A DNA stretch of 64,000 nt from the NCBI GenBank assembly GCA_022225965.2, contig JAKJXP020000061.1, positions 186,001-250,000 of the forward strand, written 5' to 3'. The position numbers and the translations under genes are program-made. Source of the DNA: Diatrype stigma. Lineage: Eukaryota > Ascomycota > Sordariomycetes > Xylariales > Diatrypaceae. The notes under the pieces were generated by a model. That model was not told the DNA's origin. It was given only the letters and a program-made list of their open reading frames with translations, and searched no databases. Each line of letters opens with the position of its first letter. Position 1 is the first letter of the stretch. This document shows positions 47,646 through 58,317 of this stretch, in pieces.

Positions 47646-47864
47646 GTACAGGAGTATGTAAATCCTGCTACATACGACTTTTGGGGGCCTATCGCAGAGC
47701 AGGATAAGGAGCATGTCGTACAAGATTATGGCGAGCCTGTTGCGCAACAAAACGACTTTTATCCTGTCGAGGACAACGATCTTCCTGGCTTCAGGGATGA
47801 CCATCTACCTCTTTTCCAGGGAAGTGGTTCCAACGCCGCCTTCGGTTACAACTTCGACTTGTAA
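47646..47864 (+). pseudogene. HMG-box gene copy 3, 3' part
   Basis: Resumes directly after the last LTR with VQEY (copy 2 has VQEYGEP at the matching place) and stays open to TAA 47862-47864. It reads YDFWGPIAEQ, then YGEPVAQQNDFYPVEDNDLPG and ends AAFGYNFDL, paralleling the copy 2 tail (DYWGT repeats, QQNDLPA, ending FDLDYHLNF). Only one DFWGP-type unit is present instead of three. Separated from its 5' part by 25 kb, so no normal full-length product is expected. Confidence 0.85.
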
Positions 47865-48240
47865 CCCTACTCGGATGTCTACGTTTAGTCTTCCACTTAT
47901 CTGTTGAAGATCAAGGCACTCTTATAAATGAGAGACATGGATATGGAATTCGCATGTGGTCTTGTCCATGTACACACAGACTGGAAAGTCTGGATTGGTG
48001 TGGATAGGGAGCTACTGTATGGATTGTCATAGATCTTAGCCTAGACTGTTAGATAATTAGGTAGCTACTCAACTTCTTATTCAGGTCAACGCAGACAATT
48101 ATGAACTATCAACATATTGTATTGATATGAGTGATGATTATCGTTCCTAATTGCGCCAATTGAACACTGAGGATCCTCAGCTTTCACCCTCTGGTAACTT
48201 CTAAACACTCCAAAAGTTGTTGCTTGGTCACCTATCTCGC
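47865..48240. other. 3' flank of HMG copy 3
   Basis: No gene. Diffusely similar to 3230-3611 behind copy 2, at clearly lower identity than the adjoining 59-bp box. Confidence 0.5.
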
Positions 48241-48299
48241 TACTCTCTAGGTCAACTCCAAAAACTGCGTTCCCCAGCTAGCATGCCTCTTGGTTCTGC
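48241..48299. repeat. 59-bp box shared with hydantoinase 3' end
   Basis: Two mismatches against 3612-3670. On the minus strand it still reads AEPRGMLAGERSFWS and stop, but no hydantoinase precedes it; the sequence switches abruptly to a dehydrogenase fragment at 48300. Confidence 0.9.
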
Positions 48300-48711
48300 A
48301 CAGTCGGACGGCATGCGCCTGGAGCTGCCGCCCTTCGGCATCCACGTCGTCGAGCTCAGGACGGCCATGGTGCGCAGCAACTTCATCCGCAACAGCAACG
48401 AGCGCAACGTCGAGGGCGGGAAGCAGCAGCCGCTCCCGGTGGGGTCCCTGTACGAGCCCGCCCGCGAGATCGTCGAGCGGGCCATGAGCCAGGCGCAGTT
48501 CGACGGCCGCGGCACCACGGCCGAGCGGTGGGCCACCGAGGTGCTCGCTGACTTGATGAGACGGAGCCTGCTGCTGGTCATCTGGAGGGACGAGAGCGCA
48601 CGGCTGGGCTGCCTGGCGAGTGTGATGCTGTTTGGTGTGTTTGATGGGATACTCAAGAAGATGACGAAGTTGGACGTCGTGGAGAAGATCATCGAGGAAA
48701 GTAGGAAGTGA
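48300..48711 (+). pseudogene. Short-chain dehydrogenase/reductase, C-terminal fragment
   Basis: The open frame enters from the 59-bp box and reads SDGMRLELPPFGIHVVELRTAMVRSNF, ending VVEKIIEESRK and TGA. This is the C-terminal part of an Ayr1-like SDR (NADPH-dependent 1-acyl-dihydroxyacetone-phosphate reductase type): the MRLEL-x-PFG-x-x-V-x-x-x-x-x-x-M-V-x-S segment lies just after the YxxxK helix, and a long alpha-helical tail follows. The Rossmann nucleotide-binding half (TGxxxGxG) and the catalytic Tyr-Lys are absent. Roughly 135 of an expected 280-300 residues remain. The break coincides with the duplication junction. Confidence 0.75.
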
Positions 48712-49044
48712 TCCTTTTGTTGCCGATTTGTGAATAGTTTGGCATCCACCTTGTTGTCATCGTTATGCATATAGAAGCAAGTTTCAGATGGAATCAATCT
48801 GTTTAAATCACCTATTCAATCACAGTCTTGTTTCTGACTTAGGCATACGTTCCAAGTCGCTACACCGCAAAATACACAAAGGCCCGAAGTTCAGCACCAG
48901 CCCATATCCCATTCCTTTGTATTAATTTGCGTTCACCGGTATCCCGACTTTCTTTATTAAAGCTCGACAATGGGCAAAGCTGCACCCCTACCTTCCCTGA
49001 TCATGTAATTTTGCCTCTAGTCAACGGTATTAGCTTCTACCAGC
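48712..49044. other. Intergenic, SDR fragment to BTB gene
   Basis: 333 bp, nothing recognised; presumably the BTB gene promoter and leader. Confidence 0.5.
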
Positions 49045-49913
49045 ATGCCCACGAAATACGGGCGACAAGAGGGTATCCCTCAAGTCTTGTATGTGCAACA
49101 TGATGCAAATACCACTACCATCCTTGTCCCCTGGTGTTACCAGCTTTCCAATGTATAGCTAATGACCGAAACAGAGCCCCTGACGAAAGGGTAGCCATCC
49201 AGATCCCAAGCGGCGAGGTCTTCTCCATCCACGCGGACCTGCTCGGGCATTACTCGCGGTACTTCCGGGCCGCGCTGAACAGCCCCATGAAGGAGAGCCT
49301 CACGCTGCGGTTCGAGCTGGCCGCCGACCTCGCGTCCCATTCCTCCGTGTCCTTCCTCGAGGCCTGGGTCCGCGCCCGCGCCTCGCCGTGGTACAACTGG
49401 GCGCAGTGGCAGTCGCACGCGATCTACAGCGAGGCGAACCTGGTCGACGCCTGGCTGCTCGGCGAGTACCTGGCCATGCCGGAGCTGCAGAACGACGTGC
49501 TCCGCCTGATCCACAAGCTCCTCGTGCCCAAGACCTGGCTCGCGCAGCTCGAGATCTCCGCCCGCGGCCTGGCGAACGCCCGCGTCGGCACGCGCACCGG
49601 CCTGCACCGCTACTTCGCCGTCATCCACGCCCGCAGCATCTACCGCTCGACCGTCTCCCGCGAGCGCCGGGAGCGGTCCCTGGCCGAGCTGGACCCCGAC
49701 GGCCTCGAGGCCGTCCTCCGCAGCTTGGCCGGGCGGATGGCGCAGCTGGAAACGATGCAGCTGCGGCAGCTGTTCAGGATCACGCACCATTTTCAGCTTG
49801 ACAGGCCGATAGCGGATGTTCTGGCGGACATGAACGTTTGGATGGTAGACATAGCGAGTTTTTTGGAGAAGGTTGAAGGGAGAAAGCCGGGCGTGGAGAG
49901 AGCATTGCGATAG
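49045..49913 (+). CDS. BTB/POZ domain protein
   Basis: Probable adaptor or transcription-associated protein. The main exon is open but lacks a good ATG. I propose exon 1 at 49045-49072 (MPTKYGRQE) joined through intron 49073-49158 (GTATCC..TATAG) to 49159-49913, giving about 260 aa. The BTB core begins ERVAIQIPSGEVFSIHADLLGHYSRYFRAAL, the classic pattern with D-L-L and Y-F-x-x-x, and continues with the YSEANLVDAWLLGEYLAMPELQNDVL helices. The C-terminal part is helical with no second domain that I recognise. Fungi carry many such lineage-specific BTB proteins of unknown role. Very high third-position GC. The first exon is a model, not proven. Confidence 0.75.
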
Positions 49914-50252
49914 TTAGTGGACAGGTCTGGCTCATAGTAATATCCTCTTAGGCAATCAATGTATCGATGTCTCATTTTCGACGACCTAGGACTGTTTGCC
50001 ATGGGTTTCGTTTGGCACATGGAGATAGAAGTTCTCGTCTTACGCAAGACGATTGTGAGCGAGTTCTTGTTTGTCTAGCTCTGTTACGTACACCTCTATT
50101 CCCCCGCCCCCCTTTTCTTGTCACATGTTATGTATACAAGATGAAACCTACAAACTCCAGCTTTGCAACACCATCCCACGGGGTATCATGATAGTTAGCA
50201 CCCGTGTACGTAATTTCCGCATTTGAACATCCGCAGCTATGTATTTCACTAT
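49914..50252. other. Convergent spacer, BTB and BCS1-like
   Basis: 339 bp between two gene 3' ends. Contains a CCCCCGCCCCCC run at about 50101-50112. No gene seen. Confidence 0.5.
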
Positions 50253-52729
50253 TCACTGCACCTTGATGATCTTGCTCTTGTTGGCCTTCTGCCGCAGCAG
50301 CGCCTCAACCCACTCGTCTGCCTCGTCGAGCGCCTTCTGCGGATGCTTCTTCCGCTTAAGGAGGTACCCCTGGATTTCAGCCGGCGAGAACTGGCTATCG
50401 GGGATCTTCTGCCCAAACTGGAACGCCACAGAGGGGAGCTTGTCCTCGGTAATGTCGAGGAGGTCTGCCGGCATCGGTGTCGGCGTTGGCTCCGACGCTA
50501 ACGGTGCAGCATGGCCATTGCCCACTCCCTTCTCTGATAACGAGGCAGAGCCCTTAGTTGCTGTCGCCGCTGCTACCGGTTTATCCCGTCTTGCGGCGTC
50601 GCCGCGCGACGGTGCGTGGCGCTGATGGCTGTGATCTACCTCGTACATCCGGATGAACAGCTCCTCAGCCTGCTTCCGCGTCGCGTTCCCGAACTCGACC
50701 TGCAGGTCGACGCGGCCGGGGCGGATCAGCGCCTCGTCCAGCGACTCGGGCACGTTAGTCGTCATGATCAGCACGCGGCCCTCGTGGCTGGCCACGCCGT
50801 CAATGGCGTTGAGCAGCCCCGAAAGGGAGATACCCTTCTTCTCGTCGCTGTTCCCCTCCTTTTTCAGCGCTTTGGCTAGATCGCTTACTTTCCAGTCGTT
50901 GGTTGTCGAGGGGCGGCTGCGGCCGCGTCTCCTAGATTTGCCATCCCCGTTGTTCTTGTCACCGTCGTCATCGGCGCCATTTGTCGTCTTCTTCTTAGCC
51001 TCCCCCCCTTCCTCCGTCTTCCCCTCTTCTTCTGCGCTGACTTTCTCAAACTCCTGCTCCTGTTCCTGCTGGTCGGTCGGCCGCCGCAGCCCCGCCGAGT
51101 CGATGTCCTCCAGCAGGACGACGCAACGCCTCGGCAGCGCGCCGAACAAGGAGCCCAGGTCCTCCTCGGTCAGGGTCGGTTCCTGGAGCGAGATGACGTG
51201 GATGTCGAGCCCAAAGACGCCGGCGAGGGCGAACGACAGCGAGGTCTTGCCCGTGCCGGGCGGGCCGTGGAACAAGTAGCCCCGGCGGAGCGGGATGCCC
51301 CGGTTGGCGTACCAGCGCGGCGTTGCCGGGTGCAGGTACTCGTTGATGTCGGCGAGGACGTCGGCCTTCTGGCGCGCGTCGAGCACCACCGTGCGCATGT
51401 CCCGTACCGGCCGGTTCGCGACCTGCTGCCAGCTGAAGCGCCCGCCGTAGCGCCGCATGTTCTGCGGGCCTGGCCGCTTCACGATCGTCCGCGCCTGGTG
51501 GTCGACGAAGTACTGCTCCTTGGCATGCTTGAGGAGCTGCTTTATGGGTTCTAGAGTTTGTGAGTTAGTTAATGGAGGTTACAGGGCTGGGAGTCTGGGA
51601 AAATATGGAAATGAGATAATGTGGGAAGGAAGAAAAAGGGGTTGAAAAATATATGTTGGAAGATGTCTCGTACCAGGACTTCTCCACAAACATGAAATGA
51701 CTAGGTCTTCCTTTTCCTTGAACGTAGAGCCGGCACTACCACTATCATCGAAGACAGATTCACGCTTGCGATGTAGCCGGAAGTACTGCCCTTTCCACCA
51801 GAAGTTATGCAGACCAAGCGCGGGAACGAACTGGGGGGGCTTTGGAGCAAGTCTGTTAGTTCTCCGTCTTCTTACGTGTTTCAATATTAGAAGCACAGCT
51901 TAGATTTAGGTATAGACTCACCGATTTGGCCTCCTGGTTAGAGAAGTTGAGGTACTGGCCGGATTGATCCCGGGCCATGCTCGCCTCGTCGGTGTTCTCA
52001 TCCTCCCAGGCGGTGCGGCTGATGGTCTCAGCCGTCAACGAGCGCGAATTTACCACTAGATCATTGTAACGTCAGCCGTAGGTTCACTTATATATCCGTT
52101 TGTTCTTTGTTTACTGAACGGGGCCTGGGAGTGAGTAGTTCGGGAGCCTGGGTTCTACTCTCGCCGACAGCCTCTAGCCCCTCCTTCAGGTAACCTCGCA
52201 AAGAAATGCCAGAGCCACTGAACCTCATAGGAACATTTACGTAGATACAAATGAAATAATGATAAGAAACGCAAAAGCTGCAGGAGACGCGGAGTTTCTG
52301 CTCAAACTTACTGCGCGGCTGCGCCGCCAGCCACTTCATCAAGTGCAGGTAGATGTCGTCGGAGCTGCTGACGTGGATGTTGCTCATCAGGTGGTCGGAG
52401 ACGAGCCCGTAGCCGACGTTATACAGCTGGCGCAGCAGCCGATTAAGAGCCCACGCGACGCCGAAAAACGTCAGCAGGTACGTGGCGTCGACTCCGAGAC
52501 TGCCGCCTACGAGACCGTACAGCGGCGCGAGCCCCCGGAGGCCGAAGAGCGGCAGGAGGCTCTCGATTATATTGGCGCTTGGCCCCCCATGCCCGTGCCC
52601 GTGCCCGTGCCCAAGGCCGCCGGTCTCCTCGTGGGTAGTCGAGCCGGAGAGGACGGTCTGCGCTGCTGCTGCTGCGGTGGTGGCCGTCGTGGGGGAGACG
52701 ACCCCTTGCAATATCGCCCTCACGTCCAT
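50253..52729 (-). CDS. BCS1-like AAA ATPase
   Basis: AAA-family ATPase of the mitochondrial BCS1 type; true BCS1 inserts the Rieske protein into complex III, but fungi have several paralogues. Four exons: 52729-52312, 52055-51922, 51839-51674, 51550-50253; 671 aa. The N terminus has a GHGHGHGHGG stretch and one transmembrane segment (YLLTFFGVAWALNRLL), then the BCS1-N domain (FWWKGQYFRLHRK, KQLLKHAKEQYFVDH). AAA core: GPPGTGKTS (Walker A), CVVLLEDIDSAG (Walker B), MTTNVPESLDEALIRPGRVD (sensor/arginine finger). A 90-residue Glu/Lys/Asp-rich insert sits between Walker B and the sensor region. The third exon's acceptor was chosen (AAAG before CCCCCCC) because it keeps frame with TCG of the previous exon. 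Larger than canonical BCS1 (about 450 aa), so a paralogue is likely. Confidence 0.9.
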
Positions 52730-54261
52730 ATGGCTGGCTAGCTGGCCAACTGGCTCACTACGCTGCCGTTTCCTGTCAAGCGCTTAGGGGCGTTTGTTTG
52801 GTAGATGAGATCTAACGTAAAGAAGTAGGATGAAGTGCAAGAGAAGAGTCTTTCACTACTGCGGGCAAGGAGCCCCGGGGCAATGAAAATCTCCTGTGGA
52901 ACGTTAAATCTGCCTACGATATAGATCATCCGCATGTGAAGAGGGATTCACCTATTATGTATTTTTATTTTGGCAGGTGACCAGTCCAAACGATGTCGCA
53001 AGTGAAGCGGACTTGTCAGCTTGACGTAGTATGTATCTCAGCTTGTCTAACAGCAGTTGAGAGATGTTCCAGTCTCTGATCGATGCTGACGTCGTTGTAT
53101 TATATATATCTGTAGGCAAGCTATACGACCAATGTGCAGGGCTTAGATGTTATATGTAGGTAAACACACACGTACGCAGAGGCAACTTGCATCTGACTAA
53201 AACACGGGTGTAAAGGTGTGAACTACCAACAGTTTCGACCTATGACATACGTACAGCAGTGGCAAATGAGGTCAGCGAGAATTCCTCGATAAGTGGGTAT
53301 AAGCCAGGCAGTGATGATGGCAATCTATTTCTGCCTTCGATGGAATAGCATGCGGATCGATCCATATCATGAACCTCTAAGCCGTCATTCCACTGCCGAT
53401 GAAAAAATGACGAAGGGAGAAAAAATGCAGAGTCATGTCCATGTCCATACTCATCCATACCTAGGCCCTTGCAGCCGGTGTGCATCCGTATGCAAGAACC
53501 CCTGGGATATGGTGGCTGCAGGGGTAATCTACGGTAACTACCTAAATGATCGATGTGGGATTGTAGCAAGAGCTTTAGACCTACCAAGCACAGTAACTCA
53601 TAACTCAGATTCTCAGTACCTGCTTACATGGTAGATCTGTTTATTGGTTGAGCTTAATAAGTCTGTTTGCGTGAACTGAGCATAAGCTACATTCTCACCC
53701 CACATCTTAGAAACGCTGTTCCGGAGTGGCGGATCGATGCCTAAAGTCATATATAGAGACGATATAGAGGCAACGTCAATGATAGGCTGGGCAGGCTGGA
53801 CTGTAAGACATGGATTCTCCAGCTTGATACTGAGATTGTATTCACGTGCGGTATTTCCTAATATGACCATATACAACATGTGCAACAGACGCCCATACTC
53901 CCAACATATACAACTGCGCATCTCCGAACCTGAGTCACCACTGCTAGGTATTTTCTCTAGGCAACACCCCCACGCAGCAGCGAGGAAAATAGTTATGCCC
54001 TGATATACAATATTACATGGGTCATGCGGCTGCTCGAACGTTCATGCGTGCCATCATGACAAACCTGTCTAGACAGGTTTAGGCACCTGCATAGTATTCA
54101 GCCCTACGGATCGACTGGTCAGTCTCTCGTAGCATGCAAACGGCACGATGAGCCGTCTACAATTCCCACGTCCTTCTTCTTCAGATAGGCAACCCCATAC
54201 TGATCGTTCCAGAAGAGCTGGAACCATCGACGTGGTCTGCCGTTTGCATTGCAACATCTGT
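52730..54261. other. 1.5-kb intergenic region, BCS1-like promoter and PWP2 3' flank
   Basis: No supported gene; short frames on both strands lack motifs and typical composition. No tRNA or other RNA gene recognised. It holds a perfect 20-bp palindrome at 54061-54080. Confidence 0.5.
54061..54080. repeat. Perfect 20-bp palindrome
   Basis: AAACCTGTCT followed by its exact reverse complement, about 180 bp downstream of the PWP2 stop codon. Could be a hairpin in the 3' region or a protein-binding site; nothing more is shown. Confidence 0.85.
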
Positions 54262-57109
54262 TCAATCCAGCCCAATCCAAGCTTCCTCGGCCTCGTCTTC
54301 TGAGGTTAAGACGCCGTCCATTCCTACATCTTCATTATTGGCTGGTAACAACTTCAGCGAATCATCTCCGGCATCTGTAAGAGCGCCTTGGCCGCCTGCG
54401 TTCTTCTGCTTGGTGTTGTTGGCTTGGCCGACGAGATAATCGACCATGTAGACATTCTCATCAGCCAAGCGCCGGATCTCATCGCGCATCCTCGCTATGG
54501 CCCGGGCAACTACGCGCAGCTCCACGTCAACCTTGCTCCGGTTTGCTGTAAGCCATGCACCGTGCTTGTCTACTAGTGACTTGATCCAGAGCAAGCAAAA
54601 CTCGATATGAGGTGACTCCTCGGTCTGGGCAGCCACAAACCGGAGTAGTCTTGAGACGTACACCGTAGGGAATTGTTCCACCACAAGGGGAATGTCTGTA
54701 TGGGGTATTGCCTGGAACACTATCTTAATCAATCCAGCCTCGTTGAGACGGAATGCCATGACTAGAGCTTTGAGGTAATCCTTGTCGCTTTCAAGCACGG
54801 CAAGCGTAGACGCTGGTGTGATCTCCATGTTGAGATCAAAGGGGTCGAACTGTAGGTTGTTGTCCAAGCTGTATATGAGTAGACCCTCAGTCGACGCTGC
54901 GCAGAATGACGTGCCAGCGGGCGAGAAGCCTACACTAGCAACCTTGACTTCTGGGAATTTAGACCTAGCTGACGGATCTCCACCGCGTTTCGATCCAGGT
55001 AACGCCTTATCTTGCCGGGCTTCGCGGTCTGAGTTTTCGCCTTCTTCGTCGAGAAGGCCTTCAGGACCAGCTTCTGTAAGCAGCTTGCTGTTCAGAAACT
55101 CCTGAGTTCCCGATAGCGACAAGTTAACGCTGACGGTGAACTTCTTGAGTAGTACCATCGTGTTGACAGAATAGAGACAGATGTATTTGCTGTTCCCTCC
55201 AGCTAATAGACAGCTCCCATCTGTGCTATATCGAATAGTAGAGAAACTCTTGGTACCGGCAACATTGGCGGCAGTCCTTCGGTCGGTGATTTTTCGACCT
55301 CCCGACGCATCCCTCCTGCCGTCCAGGCCAGAAATCTGCTCTCCTTCCGAGACTGACCAGAAGGTAATCTGCCCATCCAAGGTGGATACCGCAAGCTGAG
55401 CGGAATCCGGTCGAACCGCAATATCCAGTACGTCTGATTGCAACTGCAAAGGTTCACTTGTTTGCGTGCGACTGAAGATAGACCACACCCGAGCCGTGCG
55501 ATCCCAACTTCCACTGACTAAGAGCCCTCCATTCGGTGCAAATGCGAGCGAGCAGACCGGACCCTCGTGGCCGGCTAATCGGTCAAGCAGCTGACCAGTT
55601 TGAACAGACCAAATGTGGATATCGGAAGAATCGACAGAGCCCGCTGCGACTACCTCACCACTAGGGTCTACAGCCATACAGCTGAAGGAAAGCCGGGTGG
55701 GCGCGGTAAAGGTTCTAAAATTCCGGTAGCGTATGAGATCCCAGGCCCTTATAGACCCATCAAGACTGGAAGTGAAGAGAACATTGCCCTTCTTGGCAAA
55801 CTCGCATGCTGTCACGCCGCTTGTGTGCTCCGTGAAGGTGACAATGCAGAAGCCCGAGTCGATGTCCCAGACTTTGATCTTGCCGTCGTCAGCAGCAGTG
55901 ACGATACGCTGACCATCTGGAGCGTAGACCAAGGCATTCATAGAATCGAAATGGCCTTGTTGTTTTAGAATATAAGACTCGGACTGCCATTCCCACACCA
56001 GCAACTGTCCTAACTTGGAAGCACCAAATGCCAGCCACTCCCCACTCTTATTTATTGTGACGAAGTCGATCTCGTTCTGTGATATGCTTAGGGTGTGGAT
56101 CATGTTGAAATCGGGCATCTCATAGAGTCCAAAGATTCCATTGGAGAAACCGGCTACCAGAAGGTTGGACTCAGGATGGAAGGCAGCACATCTAACATGC
56201 GCATTGCTTTGCATGAAGTAATGTCTCCGTACTATCCTCCACCGCATATCAGCTTCATCGTCGTCCTCCATATCGTCGTCGTCGGGAGGCGGGGCATCGG
56301 GATGCCTCGTATATTGCCAATCGAAGACGGCCCCATCTTTGCTAACAGTATAGATCGTTTCCTGGTCTTTTGAGAACCACGCGCCAATGACAGCCTGTTT
56401 GTGACCGGACAGGACCGTCGGGGTGAAACCCTCCTCGGCATTCAAGCTCCATATCCTCGTCGTCAGATCTTTGGATGTGGTCAAAAAGAAGCGGGAGTCG
56501 TTGGACCATTCAATCCACCGGACATCGTCGAAGTGAGCCATGTGGGTGTGGTGACGAACGAAAGGAGCAAACTCCAACTGGCCCTCGGTATGGGCGTCGG
56601 GAGTAGAGGGGACCTGCCATACTTCCACCTTTCGGCCAAGCCCTACAGCAAAGTGGCGTCCAGAGGGAGAGAAGGAGAGCGCGGTGACTGGCGAGCGAAA
56701 GGAGAAGTGGTATATGGGAATGCGACGAGGGACATTCGTCAAGATGGCATGCCCATCTTCGTCGACTGAGAGCAGAAGGTTGCCCCTCGGTGTTAGGCCA
56801 ATCCTGGAGATGTTCTTTCGATGCGCAAAAGGAAGTGTGTGTGATTTGTTACTATAGCAAACGCAGTTCACGTTAGCCAACCCAGCGCTGATTATGTGTG
56901 CTTGTGAATGTAGACTGTAGACTATAGACCACAGGTTGTAGTCGCGACGGCCGCGATACCTGCAACCTGGAGACTTACTCTACAAGGTTGAAGATTGTTA
57001 CTCTATTCCCCACTGGCGAGAAGAGGCAAGTCCCATCAGGACTGTATAGCAGGTTTCCCTGACTATAGACAGTACCCAGTAAATTGGAGAACTTGAAGTC
57101 TGTCTTCAT
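54262..57109 (-). CDS. PWP2: Periodic tryptophan protein 2 (Utp1), small-subunit processome WD40 protein
   Basis: Component of the UTP-B module of the U3 snoRNP/SSU processome, needed for 18S rRNA maturation in the nucleolus. Exon 1 is 57109-56979 (MKTDFKFSNLLGTVYSQGNL), intron 56852-56978 (GTAAGT..TATAG), exon 2 56851-54262; 906 aa, as expected. The splice gives NLVDNKSHTLPFAHRKNI, the strongly conserved Pwp2 start of the first propeller. Tandem WD40 propellers follow (for example GHKQAVIGAWF, DDGKIKVWDIDSG, GHEGPVCSLAFAPNGG, SWDRTARVW), with an acidic DDDDMEDDDE loop. The C-terminal Utp12/Pwp2 domain (LKALVMAFRLNE, PLVVEQFPTVYVSRLLRFVA) follows, then an acidic tail. No defects seen. Confidence 0.97.
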
Positions 57110-58317
57110 TGTCACGGTATCATGTCCATTCTGTCAATAGCGACTACAATTCGAGTCTCTTCCTTAGGTACTGCAGGTGGTGAGCAATCGTCTGCGGTGC
57201 CGATGCAGGTAGGCGTGTCGCAACTTTTTTCTTATCCTTATCAGTGATAAGGGATGTGCAGGGACCTTAATCAGTTACCTATGTACCTAGGTATGTAGGT
57301 ACCACAGTAATCAGCTCCCCAGCCTGCCCAGCCCGCTACTGCGTAGTAGTTTTGAATGCTAGGACGTAAAAAGTACATACAGGAGCATGCAGCCACTGGC
57401 TAACAATTGACTGGCTAAGACAACATTTAGTTTGGTACCAGGTAGCATCCATGAAATGAAGAGACCAAGTGAAGCAGAACATCCAATGAAATTCTTCCAG
57501 GAAACCACCTATAGACTTTGGTACGCTGTAAGACGCACATAATCTGAGATTGAAATATACGAGATACGCCCTCCATATACGAGTTTCAACATACTATGTA
57601 AGACGTTATGTAGGTAATCATGAGAAAGAAACCCGAAGATACGGAGGTAGCATAGCATGGATAGCATGCATTGAACCTTGTATGAAGTACATCGTATACA
57701 TCCATACCTAAATCATAAATGCTGAAATCCACGGATGAACCCCAGGCGGTCAAGGCTCTCGACCCTCAGACCATCAAAAGCGGAGTAGTGCAGGTACTTA
57801 ACAGCACTAGCGTTATGGGGGGAAACTGGTACCGATTGAAACGGACAGCAAATACCAATTTGCCAATGCGCCTCCCTCTGGCAGTTCTGGCAGCTCTGGC
57901 AGCGTCTGGTTGGCTGCCGCAGCCAATTAGAGTTGCACTTCTGCTACGACGGCGGGAAATTCGCTTTCCCCTGAACCTGAAAAAGAAGAGGCGGCCGGAT
58001 CCCCAATCTGCTACCACCAAACAAATCAACAGCAATTTATCCCCGAACTCCCATCTCCATCATCTCCATACTCAACGAGCAGCCGATTAACTCCCATTCC
58101 ATACCGTGCCTCAGTTGATTATCTTCTTGGGAGTTACTCCATCCGATTATATACCCCCTTCGTTTTGTTTTGGCCCTGAGATTACGTACGTCAAGTGATA
58201 TATCTGCTCACCTACCTTCCACAGTACCTTCCGCATCTGAGTAGGACCTCTGAAGATCCAAGCTAACACTCGAGACCGTCGCGACAGATACTCGTGATAC
58301 CTCATACCTCCGACACC
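57110..58317. other. 1.2-kb intergenic region, divergent PWP2/CDC12 promoters
   Basis: No supported gene. Contains a GTACCTAGGTATGTAGGTACC palindrome cluster at about 57284-57303 and a CTGGCAG triplet run near 57880-57905. Opposed frames at 57719-58090 are not convincing; the CDC12 leader probably lies in 58000-58317. Confidence 0.5.

Noticed and set aside
49137..49790. 217-codon minus-strand frame opposite the BTB gene
   Set aside because: Product of high third-position GC; no domain, whereas the plus strand has a clear BTB core.
53240..54003. Several 88-115 codon frames between the BCS1-like gene and PWP2
   Set aside because: Overlap each other on both strands, no domain, no consistent composition.
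56095..56769. Plus-strand frames antisense to PWP2
   Set aside because: No motifs; the WD40 coding on the minus strand is unambiguous.
57719..58090. Opposed frames upstream of CDC12
   Set aside because: Low-complexity CTGGCAG repeat and no recognisable domain; more likely the CDC12 leader.
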